Of a stretch of 64,000 nt of DNA, positions 1-13,432 are shown piece after piece. The notes beneath the pieces were generated by a model. It had not been told where the DNA came from. It did not search any database and saw only the letters and a program-made list of their open reading frames with translations. A program made the translations under genes and the position numbers. How positions within the stretch are numbered: the first letter of the stretch is position 1; each line of letters opens with the position of its first letter. Source of the DNA: Liolophura sinensis (Eukaryota; Mollusca; Polyplacophora; Chitonida; Chitonidae); NCBI RefSeq assembly GCF_032854445.1, contig NC_088300.1, positions 7,070,001 to 7,134,000 on the forward strand, read 5' to 3'.

Positions 1-1610
1 AAAAGTCACACACTAGAGAGACAAGTGTGAAGAATTATGGTAAGGGAAAGATCAGGCAGATAAAATGATAAAATATGTTGAGACAAGCATGAAGGACAAC
101 AGTGATTGTGAGATGGGACACCAATGAAAGATAATGGTGATGATGACAGGGGACACCAATGAAGGACAACAGTGATTGTGAGATGGGACACCAATGAAAG
201 ATAATGATGATGGTGACATGGGACACCAATGAAGAACAATAGTGACTGTGAGATGGGATACCAATGAAAGATAATGATGATGGTGACATGGGACACCAAT
301 GAAGAACAACAGTGATTGTGAGATGGGACACCAATGAAAGGTGATGGTGACATGGGACACCAATGAAGGACAACAGTGATTGTGAGATGGGACACCAATG
401 AAAGATAATGATGATTGTGACATGGGACACCAATGAAGAACAATAGTGACTGTGAGATGGGACACCAATGAAAGATAATGATGATGGTGACATGGGACAC
501 CAATGAAGGACAACAGTGATTGTGAGATTGGACACCAATGAAAGGTGATGGTGACATGGGACACCAATGAAGGACAACAGTGATTGTGAGATGGGACACC
601 AATGAAAGATAATGATGATGGTGACATGGGACACCAATGAAGGACAACAGTGATTGTGAGATGGGACACCAATGAAAGATAATGATGATGGTGACATGGG
701 ACACCAATGAAGAACAATAGTGACTGTGAGATGGGACACCAATGAAAGATAATGGTGATGGTGACATGGGACACCAATGAAGGACAACAGTGATTGTGAG
801 ATGGGACACCAATGAAGGATAATGGTGATGGCGAGATGGGACAACAATAAAAGATAATAGTGACAGTGAGACAGGCCCACGATGAAGGATAATAGTAACA
901 GTGAGGCAGGCCACCGATGAAAGATAATGGTGATGGTGAGATGGGACACCGATGAAGGATAATGGCGATGGTAAGATGGGACACCGATGAAGGATAACGG
1001 TGATGGCGAGATGGAACACCAATGAAGGATAATGGTGATGACGAGACGGGACACAAATGAAGGATAATAGTGATGGTGAGGTGGGACACTGATGAAAGAT
1101 AATGGTGATGGTGAGATGGGACACCAAGGAAGGATAATGCTGATGGTGAGATGAAACAGTGATTAAGTATAAAGGTTAGATGGGAGACTAATGAAGGATA
1201 ATAGTTGTGGTAAGATGAGACACTGACGAAGTATAATATTGTGAAAGTCATTATTTAAATTATAAAAATAACTGTGAAAGTTTTATGAGACAATGATGAT
1301 GAAGGATAACAAAAAGAAAGGAGACAATCATAACTGATAGAAGGCATGATATAATGAGATTTTGATGAAAGATTATGGGAAGAGATGAGACAATCAAGAA
1401 GGATATGGAGATGATGCGAGATGGCAATAATGAAGGATTACAGGAAAGATGAAACAACTATAAAAGATAATGGTAAAGGGGAGATCAGGCACTGATGAAA
1501 GGTGAAAACACATTTGATAGTGATGAAGTATGGTGATGAAACTGATAAGATGTGCACGAAGGAGACTAACAACACAGGAAAAAATATAAATGACAGGCAC
1601 GTACAGAACA
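1..1610. repeat. 35-bp minisatellite with 70-bp dimer structure
   Basis: From about position 84 to 1240 a 35-bp unit repeats about 33 times. Its constant part is GGGACACCAATGAA. Two unit types alternate, one continuing AGATAATGATGATGGTGAC and one GGACAACAGTGATTGTGAG, so the array has a 70-bp higher-order period. A few units are shortened to about 29 bp. Decayed units with GAAGGAT and GATGAGAC run on to about 1610. Because 35 is not a multiple of three and the unit has no stop on the minus strand, all three minus frames stay open for over 1 kb; this is a property of the repeat, not evidence for a gene. Confidence 0.92.
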
Positions 1611-2189
1611 ACTATTAACTTAAGTCAGATAACCAGACATGTGGGTGTGGGACGCATGCTGACATGACAAACATCCGGGAGTGTGGGAAACAGACTGTAC
1701 CTGATGTTCAGCCGTCTCAGCTCGACAATCAGCCAATAGCGTCCTCTCTTCTAGCTGCTGCATCTGTATACAACAGATCAAGGGACATAACCCTCAGGTT
1801 AAACAAGGTACACCTCACGTGTGAAGCACAATGAAGATTTGGAGGCATGCGTGACTCAAAAAGATTGATCTCATTTATAATTCCACACAAAGCATAGTTT
1901 AGCAGAAATTGGACAATTAAACAATTAAAGTATTTACTCATGAGAACCTGTATACTTCAGTTACTGTTACCCATTGGATAACTACACGTGCTGCATTATT
2001 TGAATCTATATTTTGCAGGTTTGAATTTCCTGACACCTGTAACAATGCAGGGCATGGTCATTCAAAATGTTCAATGATACAAAACACTGGCAGCATGAAG
2101 TTCTTTGATTCTGCTCTTTGATATGTATTGTTTATTTAATAAACTACATTCAGTCACGACTCAACTTGTACAACAGTCCTATACAGGTA
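1611..2189. other. non-coding stretch, nothing recognised
   Basis: Mixed-composition sequence between two minisatellites. I see no exon with credible splice sites and no interspersed repeat. Confidence 0.5.
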
Positions 2190-3065
2190 TCACTTACGTT
2201 ATATGAGAAAGGGCACCATGAACTTCTATATCTTTGCATACAAATATGTAATCCCAATAACTCTGGTAAATGTAACTCATGGAGAATGGTAACAAGGTGG
2301 TAATCATTATACAGTACAAGTAACATAGGTCATCAGACTGAATTAATACAGGTACACTTACCTCATGGAGAATGGTAACATATTGGTAATCAATATACTG
2401 TACAGGTAACATAGGTCATCAGACTTAACTGCTACAGGTATAAATTATACTATACAGGTAACACAGCTGATCAGACTTCATTACAACAGGTACAGGTACT
2501 TCATGGAGAATGGTAACATGTTGGTAACCATCATACTGTACAGGTAACACAGGTGATGACACATCCCTGTTACAAGTACAGGTACCTCATGGAGAATGGT
2601 AACAAGTTGGTAATCATCATACTGCACACGTAACACAGGTGGTCACACTTCACTGTTACAAGTACAGTTACCTCATGGAGAATGGTAACAAGGTAACAAG
2701 GTGATCAGACATGTACCTCATGGATAATGGTAACAAGGTAACAGGTGATCAGACATGTACCTCATGGAGAATGGTAGCATGTTGGTAATCAATATACTGT
2801 ACAGGTAACACAGGTCATCAGGCTTTATTGCTACATGAACAGGTACCTCATGAAGAATGGTAAAATGCTGGTAACCATTATACTGTACAGGTAATGCAGG
2901 TGATCACACTTCACTGCCACAGGTACATGCACTTCATGGAGAATGCTAACATGTTGGTAACCATTATACTTTTTTCCAAAAGTAACACAGGTCATACGAC
3001 TACAGTTTACATCACCAGAGGTATGTGTGCCTTTTGTATGCATTTTTACTCAGGTACTCAAGCAG
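2190..3065. repeat. 86-bp imperfect tandem repeat
   Basis: Copies of CTCATGGAGAATGGTAACA begin near 2276, 2362, 2500, 2586, 2672, 2760, 2848 and 2934, mostly 86 bp apart, each followed by GTAATCAT, ATACTGTACAGGTAACA and GGTCATCAGACTT. Copies are diverged and some are internally deleted (2690-2760). Confidence 0.85.
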
Positions 3066-4878
3066 CTCTTAGTTCCCCAAATCATTGAAATAAAGCAATA
3101 GATTAATCATTTAGTCTGACATGTGTACACTTTAATAATTTCCATTTACGTATCTAGTAGGTACATGTAAATGTTATTTTTATCAAAAAACAAACCATGA
3201 GCAAATTCCAACAGTTCATGGTAAAAATTAAACTTTCTGCAATTATAATTTACTAAATATCTAAACTACCCTGTATATAAGCAGTCCCTGAATCCATCAG
3301 TTACGAAATGACAAAATATGTCCATGTTTTACCAATTTCAATCATGCAAACAGCTATTAAGACAGACCACGAGAGCAAGTCCATCTGTCCATCTATCTAT
3401 GGATTCCTCAACCTCATGGAAATCCTGTTGTTCAGGAACAGCAGTCAGTCGCCCTCTTCTTCAAGGAACACTCAGTGGTTACATTAAAGGAAACAAACCA
3501 TTTAACTGAGAAGCCACATACTTCATTTACCCCATCAAAAGAGTCTGAGAGCCCCTGGTCTTTTCCCTTTAGCCAACTTTGCTTTTTACAGATAACTGGC
3601 GACACCATAAAATGCTATATGCCCTGCAGCTCAGCCCATTACTTGTTAAATTATACGCATCAAATATCCATGTTCTGCCCACAAACAACAAGTATTCATT
3701 AGTTACTAGAACCAGTCATGTCTCAACCAGTAAACCCATTGAAGGTACTTGTATATCTGATAGCTATCCACATGTGAACACCAACCCACCTGGCCCACCA
3801 GAGAAATACAGTAAAATGCCCCAGCCTAGTATGGGCACTGTACATGTTAAATAATGAATACATGTAACAGAAAGAAGATAAATTATTTATGGTAGAGGAA
3901 CATTTAGTATGGCTGACCTGGGGTCAACTTCTAGCTCATTCTTCACGCAACTCTGACAGGAGCAGCAATTATCATGAGGCCCTCAAAAAACACTGAAATG
4001 GAATAAAATATTGATAACCTTCCTGGAAGCAGAAAAAGTGGGCAGTGATCAGCTGAGAAGTGGAGAGGTATGTTCATTTCACGCCTGACTGAAGCTCTCC
4101 CTCGTAAACTCTCCATTTCCATGCAAAGGGAAGCCAGCCTAATGCAATCACAGTTCAACTGACTGATCCAATATTGACAGAATACAATCAACTAATTTCC
4201 AGCTGACCACAAAGGCAGAGCACATGGACAATCCCAGCAGGTCAATATCTCGTTACTTTCTGATATATCTGTCCCCGCATGTTTTTACCCAGGCACTTTA
4301 GGCCTGACACAAGCAATGGTTATCTATCACACAGTGCCTGCCTACATCTGAAAATAACATCAGATGTACTGGTGAGGTATCCATCACTGCGTGATCAACT
4401 TACAGGAAAGCAATATATCACTCATCTCCGGCACACAGCTACACCTAACAAGTCTCCACAGAGGTGGGCTAAGAGGGGAGGTCGCAGAGGTCAAGCACTG
4501 TCAAACACAGCCTCCAGAAGCACTCCTAACTTCTGCCCAAGACGGAGGGTTCTGATTTACTTCTTCAATATGGCTTCTGCTTCTACTTCTGATCTACTTC
4601 CTCAACATGGCTTACATTAAAATGGCAAAGTGGATAAAATTCAGTTTACAAATTCAGTGCTAGAGGTGAAATGTAATTGGCTAGCCTGGTTTAAGTCAGG
4701 GCTTCTCAAAAAGTAAAATGTTTTATTTGTCTAAAAACCATCAAATGTGGAGCCACAAAGAAAGCACTGCCTGCCTTAATGGCAGCCCTGTGGTATCCTC
4801 AGTATGTCAGTAAGTGTAAAATGATAAATATCACAGTTATATTTGGTATTAACACCTCTTACAATCGCCACTCTACTC
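3066..4878. other. non-coding stretch, no gene supported
   Basis: Short open frames occur on both strands, including 113 codons at 4279-4620, but none has a recognisable domain or flanking splice sites that fit it. No named interspersed repeat is visible. Confidence 0.45.
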
Positions 4879-5110
4879 TCCACCAAGTGATCCAGATCCA
4901 GATCTAGATCCACATGTGCCATGGTGCACATCGATCCAGATCCAGATCTAGATCCACATGTGCCATGGTGCACATCTATCCAGATCCAGATCTAGAACCA
5001 CATGTGCCATGGTGCACATCGATCCAGATCCAGATCTAGATCCACATGTGCCATGGTGCACATCGATCCAGATTCAGATCTAGATCCACATGTGCCACGG
5101 TGCACATCGT
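4879..5110. repeat. 44-bp tandem repeat rich in short palindromes
   Basis: About five copies of a 44-bp unit built from GATCCAGATCCAGATCTAGA then TCCACATGTGCCATGGTGCACATC. GTGCACATC recurs at 4924 and 4968 and onward at the same spacing. Each unit contains several perfect palindromes (AGATCT, CCATGG, GTGCAC, CACATGTG). Confidence 0.9.
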
Positions 5111-7410
5111 ATTGGAATACACAGCTTCCATTTCACTAAAATCTCTACGCTACATGTGCCACTATGACCACATCTGCACTGCTCTAGCAAATATATCTAA
5201 GGCACTTATTCTTGACTGCACAGAAATGAGTCAACATTCGTTTAGATATCTAAATAAACATATTTATGGCTTGGAAGAAGAAGAAGAAATTAATATGCGC
5301 TTTTTTTTACCGCCCCTTCTTGGCAAAGTCAAGCACACCAGCACTACTAGAGTGTATGATGTACAGTATGTACGCGTGAGAGAAGCAGTCAGCCTGTGCA
5401 CACAAATGTACAGGTATTACCAGCCATCACAGCCGTACCGCTACACCTTTCCTGCAACCGTGTCTGCAATCACAGCTGCAACAGGTGTTAAGCTACCTGT
5501 ATTGTAATTGACGCACTGCGTTCAGCATCCACACCTAAGTTGATATCCTCTGGTATGTACTTGTAAATGTACTGTGTGCACGCAAGTCAGTTTGAAAAGC
5601 CAGGTGTTACTCACCTTGAATTTACGAAGAAGATGAAGGACTAAGTGCAGAAATTTCTCACTTATATTTCTGAGAGAGTTTGCTCATAATTGATGAAAGT
5701 TTTTCAACAAAACTGCAAATTTTGCGCAGGAGTGCAGAAAACAGGATAAAATAAAGCATGTACAATTCAAAGCTTTAATGATGCAAAAAGCTACAGATGA
5801 CAACTCAAAACGTTATAGAAAGCATTTCACTACACATAAACTAGTACACATAAATAAGTCTGTAACTTGTAAGCCTAAAGTTTTAACAGCTGGTACGTAT
5901 CAACACATACACATAGGCAGAAAGAGATTTTGAAACAATTACATACTGGAAGTTTTAACAGGGCTCAAATTTCAACTTACGGCCTTTACAGAAACAGGGG
6001 TGGGAAAATGAGACTAATGTCCTCTGTGAGGTACATCACAGCAAGATCACCACTCTTAACATGCCTGCTGTTAGGATCAAAGGCAGGCAGGTGACATCAT
6101 GATAATAATGTCTTTACTCTGTGTGGGTAATGCTGCTCAGTCCACTCATTATTGATCTCTCTCAAGGTATGACTTCATTCACACAATTAATCGACACGCA
6201 AACATCCACTGGGCTAAATGAGAAACACCTTCAAAGATTTGTAAGATGGTTAACGGGTGACACTGTTAAGCACCCCATGTCAAAACACATCAAAGAATGC
6301 AATATTTTGTTCCCAGGGCATACAGGTAATCCACAGATTTTGAAAAAATGGCTTTGGTCTCACAATTGGAAAAATTTGAACGCAAAATCATACATTTTGG
6401 GGAAAACAGTGTACATGGTAGCTGGGATTTTCAAGTAGTGCGTACTTTACAGTTAACTGGTGCTTGAATTAACCTATGTCACTTAACATACAATGACTAA
6501 AACTTGTGAATGAAGTTTACCAAAATCAAACACACAAAACTTCACATCTGATATGATACTTTATAATCCCCCACCCTTTGAGACTTGTGGTTGCAAATTG
6601 GGAAACATCCCATGTCGGCCCCTGGAGCATACATGTAGGTACATTATGTACTCCCCTGTTATCTCTTTAATATGACACATTTGTTAAAACAATGCTGCAC
6701 TTTGTCATCAAAATTCAAAATAGTAAAAGAATGCATCTCAACTAAATGACTGCGGTCAGGTTCCTTACTGTCAACAGGAAAACAGCAGGCTCTTGAAAAA
6801 ACCTTGACACTTTAGTACGACAAACCTAACGGTGAACCCAGCAAGAGATAGAATGGAACTCATAACCTTATTTCTCAATAGCATGATAGGAAACTATGGT
6901 TGAGGAATTATGTACTACTCCTGGTGGATTTGGAAGTTCAAAGCAGACATACTTGTACATGTACATAATGTTTGGTAATTACTAAGACGTCAGAGCTGGA
7001 ATATGTGCTGATAAGCGAGTCTGAAATAATCGCTACACCGCCACTACACACTTTCTCACTTTAAAAATCAAACCATTAATACCCTACCAGTGGTGGCCAC
7101 CTAATTCAACAACTAACCTCATACTCTGCCCTGACATAGTAATACACATGCACATTCCCATAAAGTTCTTTTTTTTTGTATACTATAACAGAAGATTTTT
7201 TACATGTATCCTCCAGTCATCTCCAAACAGGACGAGCTTTCACAGCTTGTTATAATACAGCAAAAAAAAGTGTTCAAGGTTTTATGTAAACTTATATATT
7301 TATGTGTGGTGGAAATTTATTGTGTATTTTAGGCCAAAAAGTTGTGTAAACAGATAGATATGAAAATAGCATATTCTTGCCAAGGGTCCCTTATAAGACA
7401 ATAGTGTTCC
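5111..7410. other. non-coding stretch, no gene supported
   Basis: AT-rich DNA with a few short open frames (5046-5507, 6121-6438, plus strand) that show no known motif and no consistent splice context. Probably intron or flank of the minus-strand gene that starts at 15.3 kb; this is inference from position only. Confidence 0.4.
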
Positions 7411-7920
7411 AAGGAATCTAATGTACAACGTGAATAAATCGAGTAATCTAACATACAATGTGAATACATCAAGTAATCTAATGTACAATGTGAATACATC
7501 GAGTAATCTAATGTACAATGTGAATACATCGAGTAATCTAATGTACAATGTGAATACATCGAGTAATCTACTGTACAATGTGAATACATCAAGTAATCTA
7601 ATGTACAATGTGAATACATCAAGGGATCCAACATACAATGTGAATACATCAAGGAATTTGATGTACAATGTGAATACATCAAGGAATTTGATGTACAATG
7701 TGAATACATCAAGGGATCCAACATACAATGTGAATACATCAAGGAATTTGATGCGCAATGTGAATACATCAAGGGATCTAATGTACAATATGAATATATC
7801 AAGGAATTTGATGCACAATGTGAATACATCAAGGGATCCAACATACAATGTGAATACATCAAGGAATTTAATGTGCAATGTGAATACATCAAGGGATCTA
7901 ATGTACAATGTGAATACATC
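7411..7920. repeat. 30-bp minisatellite
   Basis: About 17 copies of a 30-bp unit of the type AATGTGAATACATCAAGTAA then TCTAATGTAC. Variants (AAGGAATTTG, AAGGGATCCA, GAGTAATCTA) form ordered blocks. As 30 is a multiple of three, open frames run through it on both strands as 10-residue repeats (plus-strand motif YNVNTSSNLM); I regard these as non-coding. Confidence 0.93.
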
Positions 7921-8749
7921 TATTATGACTATATGCCTTAATTATATTGCATTCTTGAATATAAGCGTCATGTTCGACATTCCTGTACCATTCGTAGTCT
8001 ATAAAGGGCGTTCCAAGTCAATAATCGCAAGATCCATTTCAAAAACAACATTTAACACTAGCTCCCAAAGACAAAGGTATGTAAGAAATTATACAAATAG
8101 GGAATAAAGCCGGTAGCATTCAAGAGAGAAGCAGTCATCAGTTTTCAATGGTGACGGGCAGACAATGGATATTCCAAGCATGAATTCCATATCAAAGTTC
8201 AAATTCTTAGTCCATGAATGAGTTCCAGGTCAAATAACAATTAAACAAGGTATCTGAGTTGCGCTTTGATTGCAACTGTTCATAATGCAGATGTAATGAG
8301 CATGGCAGCCTTTACGCCCACTAGCCCCAAGTTTAGCGGTATTAGATACAGATTGAAAATGACGAGCGTTACAGACCTTAACTGAACAGACTGTGATTCA
8401 AAAGTAACCGACGATTACGTCTTTTCCGTTAATATGTAAGAATGTCATACTACAAGAGGCGCCATCTAACAAACCAGGGTTCTGCTGGTGAAGAAACATC
8501 CCTGAGATCTGGTCCCTTTGCATTGTTTTAATGTTGTTGTATGTCAAATGGGATGACAACACAGCATGTGTTTCTAGACCAGTGACATCTAATAAATTGC
8601 AATTAACATCACTGTATGTTCTTACTTATTAAATTCTGCTTATGCCATGGTGCTAGGGGGTGTGTAATTGGCTACTATTTAAGCATTTACATTAACAGTT
8701 AGAATAAAGCCTAACTGAGGTAAATTGACAAGAGGCTGCATTTTACTGC
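7921..8749. other. non-coding stretch, nothing recognised
   Basis: Single-copy looking sequence between two minisatellites; no exon or repeat family identified. Confidence 0.4.
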
Positions 8750-9947
8750 TTACAGGTGACCACTTGCCAGATATAACACTATCGCCGTTACTCTGGTTTT
8801 ACTCTCTGTGCTGTATGTCATAGCTTACATGTGACCACTTGCCAGATATCACACTATCACCGTTGCTCTAGTTTTACTCTCTGTACTGTATGTCATTGGT
8901 TATGTGTGACCATTTGCCAGATATCACATTATCCCCATTGCTCTGGTTTTACTCTCTGTGCTGTATGTCATTGGTTATGTGTAACCATTTGCCAGATATC
9001 ACTCTATCACCGTTGCTCTGGTTTTACTCTCTGTGCTGTATGTCATTGGTTACGTGTGACCATTTGCCAGATATCACATTATCCCCGTTGCTCTGGTTTT
9101 AATCTCTGTGCTGTACATCATAGCTTATGTGTGACCATTTGCCAGATATCACTCTATCACCGTTGCTCTGGTTTTACTCTCTGTGCTGTATGTCACAGCT
9201 TACAGGTGACCATTTGCCAGATATCACATTATCCCCGTTGCTCTGGTTTTACTCTCTGTGCTGTACATCATAGCTTATGTGTGACCATTTGCCAGATATC
9301 ACTCTATCACCGTTGCTCTGGTTTTACTCTCTGTGCTGTATGTCATTGGTTACGTGTGACCATTTGCCAGATATCACACTATCACCGTTGCTCTGGTTTT
9401 ACTCTCTGTGCTGTATGTCACAGCTTACATGTGACCATTTGCCAGATATCACATTATCCCCGTTGCTCTGGTTTTACTCTCTGTGCTGTATGTCATAGCT
9501 TACATGTGACCACTTGCCAGATATCACACTATCACCGTTGCTCTGGTTTTAATCTCTGTGCTGTATGTCATAGCTTACATGTGACCATTTGCCAGATATC
9601 ACATTATCCCCGTTGCTCTGGTTTTAATCTCTGTGCTGTACATCATAGCTTACATGTGACCATTTGCCAGATATCACATTATCCCCGTTGCTCTGGTTTT
9701 AATCTCTGTGCTGTACATCATAGCTTATGTGTGACCATTTGCCAGATATCTCACTATAGCCAATGCTCTGGTTTTACTCTCTGTGCTGTATGTCATTGGT
9801 TACGTGTGACCACTAGCCAGATATCACACTATCACTGTTGCCCCGGTTTTACTCTCTGTGCTCTATGTCAATGATTACGTGTGACCACTAGCCAGATATC
9901 ACACTATCACCATTGCCCTGGTTTTACTCTCTGTGCTGTATGTCATT
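8750..9947 (+). repeat. 75-bp minisatellite with long open frame
   Basis: Sixteen copies of a 75-bp unit; GCCAGATATC recurs at 8841, 8916, 8991 and so on. The unit contains GTTGCTCTGGTTTTACTCTC and CTGTGCTGTATGTCAT. Because 75 is 25 codons and the unit lacks a stop, a 347-codon plus-strand frame (8831-9874) reads as 25-residue cysteine-rich repeats (VTICQISHY, CSGFTLCAVCH). There is no signal peptide and no flanking exon, and a second frame is also open in places, so a repeat is the safer call. Unit subtypes (CACCGTTG versus CCCCGTTG) partly alternate. Confidence 0.9.
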
Positions 9948-10380
9948 AATTACTAAAATGGAAATAATATAGTAAAATATCTCAACACAAGTAATAACTG
10001 ATCGAAAATGTTCACACTCGAAAATAATTACATTGATATAACAATCTACTTTGAAAAATATTTTTAAATCTAATGAAAATAAGAATTAAGACAGCTATGT
10101 ACATGTTTGCCTTATTTCTATTGAAGAAGATAGTTGAGCAACCCCTACAACATTTACAAGGTTACACTATCAAGGGTGCTCCAAATCTTTGCCCCAAATG
10201 GATATATATGATGAATGTGAATCTGATGTGTTTTTACATCTGTCAGCTCTAAATCATGACCAAGGCTCTGAATCCCCATGCTTGACCTTGTCAATAATCT
10301 GGGAAGATGAACGCATCATTACTGGATTCTGCAAACTGGTTAAAAAGCTTTCCCAATAGAAACAGCAGTCTGACCAGAAG

Positions 10381-10418
<38 letters not shown>

Positions 10419-11743
10419 TGAAGCTGCAATCAATAACCAGAGGTGTTACACATTAACTATGATCCAGGCTAGCAAAGATAATCCAATATAGTCTGGAATT
10501 TCCAAAACTGTGCACCATCACAAAGGAACATTATTTTTGTTTTCAAGAAAAGGTCATACATACCAGTTAAGAACAACTTAACTAATGATTGCATTCATTT
10601 ATTACAAGTAAGAGACAGAAGTACATGTACCAAGTTCAAAAACCAACAGACAGACAGAGAGGCAAACAGCAATCCAAAACCCACAAGTCTTACCGAACCA
10701 AATGATGTATCTCACAGAAACTTCCTCCACATAATGCAGTCGGCTAGAAGGACCAGATATTGAAAATTGCAAAATGTTACCATTAATATTTTTTCATATA
10801 TATTCATTACCTCCACAAAGCATAGATCAGAAGTTCCTGTGCATATTAGTTATGGATTTTTCCAAGATGGGGTAGGAGATATTTATGGCTTGAGTAATCC
10901 CAACTGAAGCATCAAGCTATTAGAATTGATTTCAATACAGCCAAAATGACTTGAGTCGCGCACATTGTTCACTACCTCCTGATAGCCTGGCCTTCAGAGT
11001 TCGACAAGCGTAAAAGCAATAAAGACCTCAGCGATGAGCTATTTTATTGCAGCAGAAATTGATTCTTGTAGACGGCAGACGTGTAAGTAGAATCTGTTCA
11101 GGCTAGAGGGGCTAGAGGGAATAGGGGGAGAGGGGCTATCATCAGCGGAGCGATCACATCAGGGTGGGGGTGAAGGAATGGACATCAGAATCCCAATCAT
11201 GGTGTACATGTACAACGGCCCAAATTTAACAGCCTAATTTGCTGGCTAAGGTATTTATCTGTGGCCAAAGGCAACTTATGTTTGAGGGGCTACAGGTCAT
11301 AAAAGCGCACAGAATGAGAACTCAGCACAGTGTGATTGCAGGCTCTGTAATCATAACAATATGTCACTGGTTTCCATTCTGACTGGGAAATAATCATCTG
11401 CCAGATGGTGCTACAGAGAAAAAAAAACTTTCAAAATGGTCTAGAGGGAAATGAGAAATTCACTTTTTTTTCATTCTCATTTATATAGAGCTATATGATA
11501 GCTGCCTGAATCCTACACGCTGTACTTTCCTACTTCCCCCTTCTTTGGGGCTTCTACCCATAACCTAGTTCCATGCTTATCCACTGTTAATATCTGGCAA
11601 ATCTTTTTTTTTGCATGGTTGTTTATTAAATTACAAGAGTACACACATACACATTACTCAAGGGTGAAAAAAATCTATTCTGCATTTATGATATATATAG
11701 CGAGCTGGTTCAGTGCTTTGATTAGAGTTGATCTACATCATTT
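9948..11743. other. non-coding stretch with a 33-bp poly(A) run
   Basis: No exon recognised. A run of 33 adenines lies at 10383-10415, followed by GCTTGAAGC. It could be a slippage tract or the tail of an old retroposed sequence; no parent is identifiable upstream. Confidence 0.5.
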
Positions 11744-12090
11744 GTTCACCTTCACTGATAATCTGTTTACCCATGAGACCAACACAAAGATCAAAACTGA
11801 GTGTTCACCTTCACTGATAATCTGTTTACCCATGAGACCAACACAAAGATCAAAACAGAGTGTTCACCTTCACTGATAATCTGTTTACCCATGAGACCAA
11901 CACAAAGATCAAAACAGAGTGTTCACCTTTACTGATAATCTGTTTACCCATGAGACCAACACAAAGATCAAAACTGAGTGTTCACCTTGAAGGATAATCT
12001 GTTTACCCATGAGACCAACACAAAGATCAAAACTGAGTGTTCACCTTCACAGATAATCTGTTTACCCATGAGGCCAACACAATTAGGCTG
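11744..12090. repeat. 59-bp tandem repeat
   Basis: About six copies of a 59-bp unit starting GTTCACCTTCACTGATAATC and continuing TGTTTACCCATGAGACCAAC; starts at 11744, 11803, 11862 and so on. Copies are over 90 percent identical, suggesting recent amplification. Confidence 0.93.
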
Positions 12091-12479
12091 AAAACAAAGT
12101 TCTCTAGACTAATGACACTTTTGATACATGTAACACTTAACTGCATAGTACTACACCCTGGTCAACACTAAAATGTCAACTGTCAGTTTGCTGACTTGTT
12201 CAGCTCATATCAACTTCTTACATAAAAGTCTACATGTACCTAAACTAATGGAAGCCATGTCTAAATTGATATTTCATCTAGATACCTTATCCTAATCATT
12301 AACACTACAGTAGGAAGTACGTTCTTATTGTGAACAAATTTCTCCTTGAAACTTTTTGAGCATGCTAACTTTAAGTATCTCTGGTTTAATTCACCTGTTT
12401 TCTGTGTACTTCATTCATCTTATCTGTACTCCATCCTTGTTATCTGTAATTCATCCTTTTTACATGGCACATAAGACAA

Positions 12480-13115
12480 ATGGGTTACACAGAAGAATGG
12501 ATTCTGCACAAGAAGGATGAGTGACATACATGTAAGGTTAATGAGTTACTAATAAGAAGTGGGTAAGACATAAAGATAGATAACACACGAAAAGGATGAA
12601 TCACACAAAAACTACATGTAACCAGGATTTGTCACACTGAATAGGCACAATTACTGATCACAAGGATGGATTACATGCATGACATACAAAGAAGAAAGTG
12701 AAAAGGATGGGCTACACAAAAGAAGGATAAATGACACGCACAGAGAATGGGCATATAAGGGTGGGTGGCGTATAATAAGGATGGATTAGACAGAAGAAGA
12801 ATGCATGACATATAAGAAGGATGGAGGATGTATAAGAAACATGGATGACATATCAGAAGGATGGATGACATATCAGAAGAATGGATGACATATCAGAAGG
12901 ATGGATGATATGTAAGAAGATTGGATGACATATAAGAAGATTGGTTGACATATAAGATGACATACAAGAGGACTGGATGACATATCAGAAGGATGGATGA
13001 CACATCAGAAGCATATCAGAAGGATGACCACATATTAATGGACACATAAGAAGGATGGATTATACAGATAACACATAAGAAGGAGGGATTACACATAAGG
13101 ATGGACACCATATAA
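12480..13115. repeat. imperfect ~21-bp purine-rich tandem repeat
   Basis: Irregular copies of AGAAGGATGGATGACATATC, best ordered at 12830-12960 and more degenerate on both sides. Confidence 0.8.
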
Positions 13116-13261
13116 GACATCTCAACCTTGTTTTGTGTATAAAGCTATCTATCTATATGACTAGCTCTAAGCTGTCCACATATTTTGGTCTATATGACCA
13201 ATGCTTCCAATTTTACACTCATTTACACTCAACGTTTAGGTATCCACAAGATAAATCCCCT

Positions 13262-13432
13262 AAGTCATCCTTAGTTTTTGTGAGTCATCCTTAATTGTTT
13301 TGTGTAAGTCATCCATGTTTTGTGTAAGTTATCCATGTTTTGTGTAAGTCATCCTTGTTTTGTGTAAGTCATCCATGTTTTGTGTAAGTCATCTTTGCTT
13401 TGTGTAAGCCATCCTTGCTTTGTGTATAAATA
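13262..13432. repeat. 21-bp tandem repeat
   Basis: Seven to eight copies of GTCATCCATGTTTTGTGTAA. The core GTCATCC is the reverse complement of the GGATGAC in the preceding array, so the two arrays face each other. Confidence 0.85.

Noticed and set aside
6-1251. Three overlapping minus-strand frames of 339-399 codons
   Set aside because: All are readings of one stop-free 35-bp repeat; no other gene feature.
4279-4620. 113-codon plus-strand frame as a gene
   Set aside because: No domain, no splice context, biased composition only in its last part.
1-5110. CRISPR-like array
   Set aside because: Repeats are contiguous without unique spacers, and the DNA is eukaryotic.
7300-8107. Open frames on both strands with 10-residue repeats
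   Set aside because: Product of the 30-bp minisatellite.
10383-10415. Processed pseudogene tail
   Set aside because: No recognisable parent gene precedes the adenine run.
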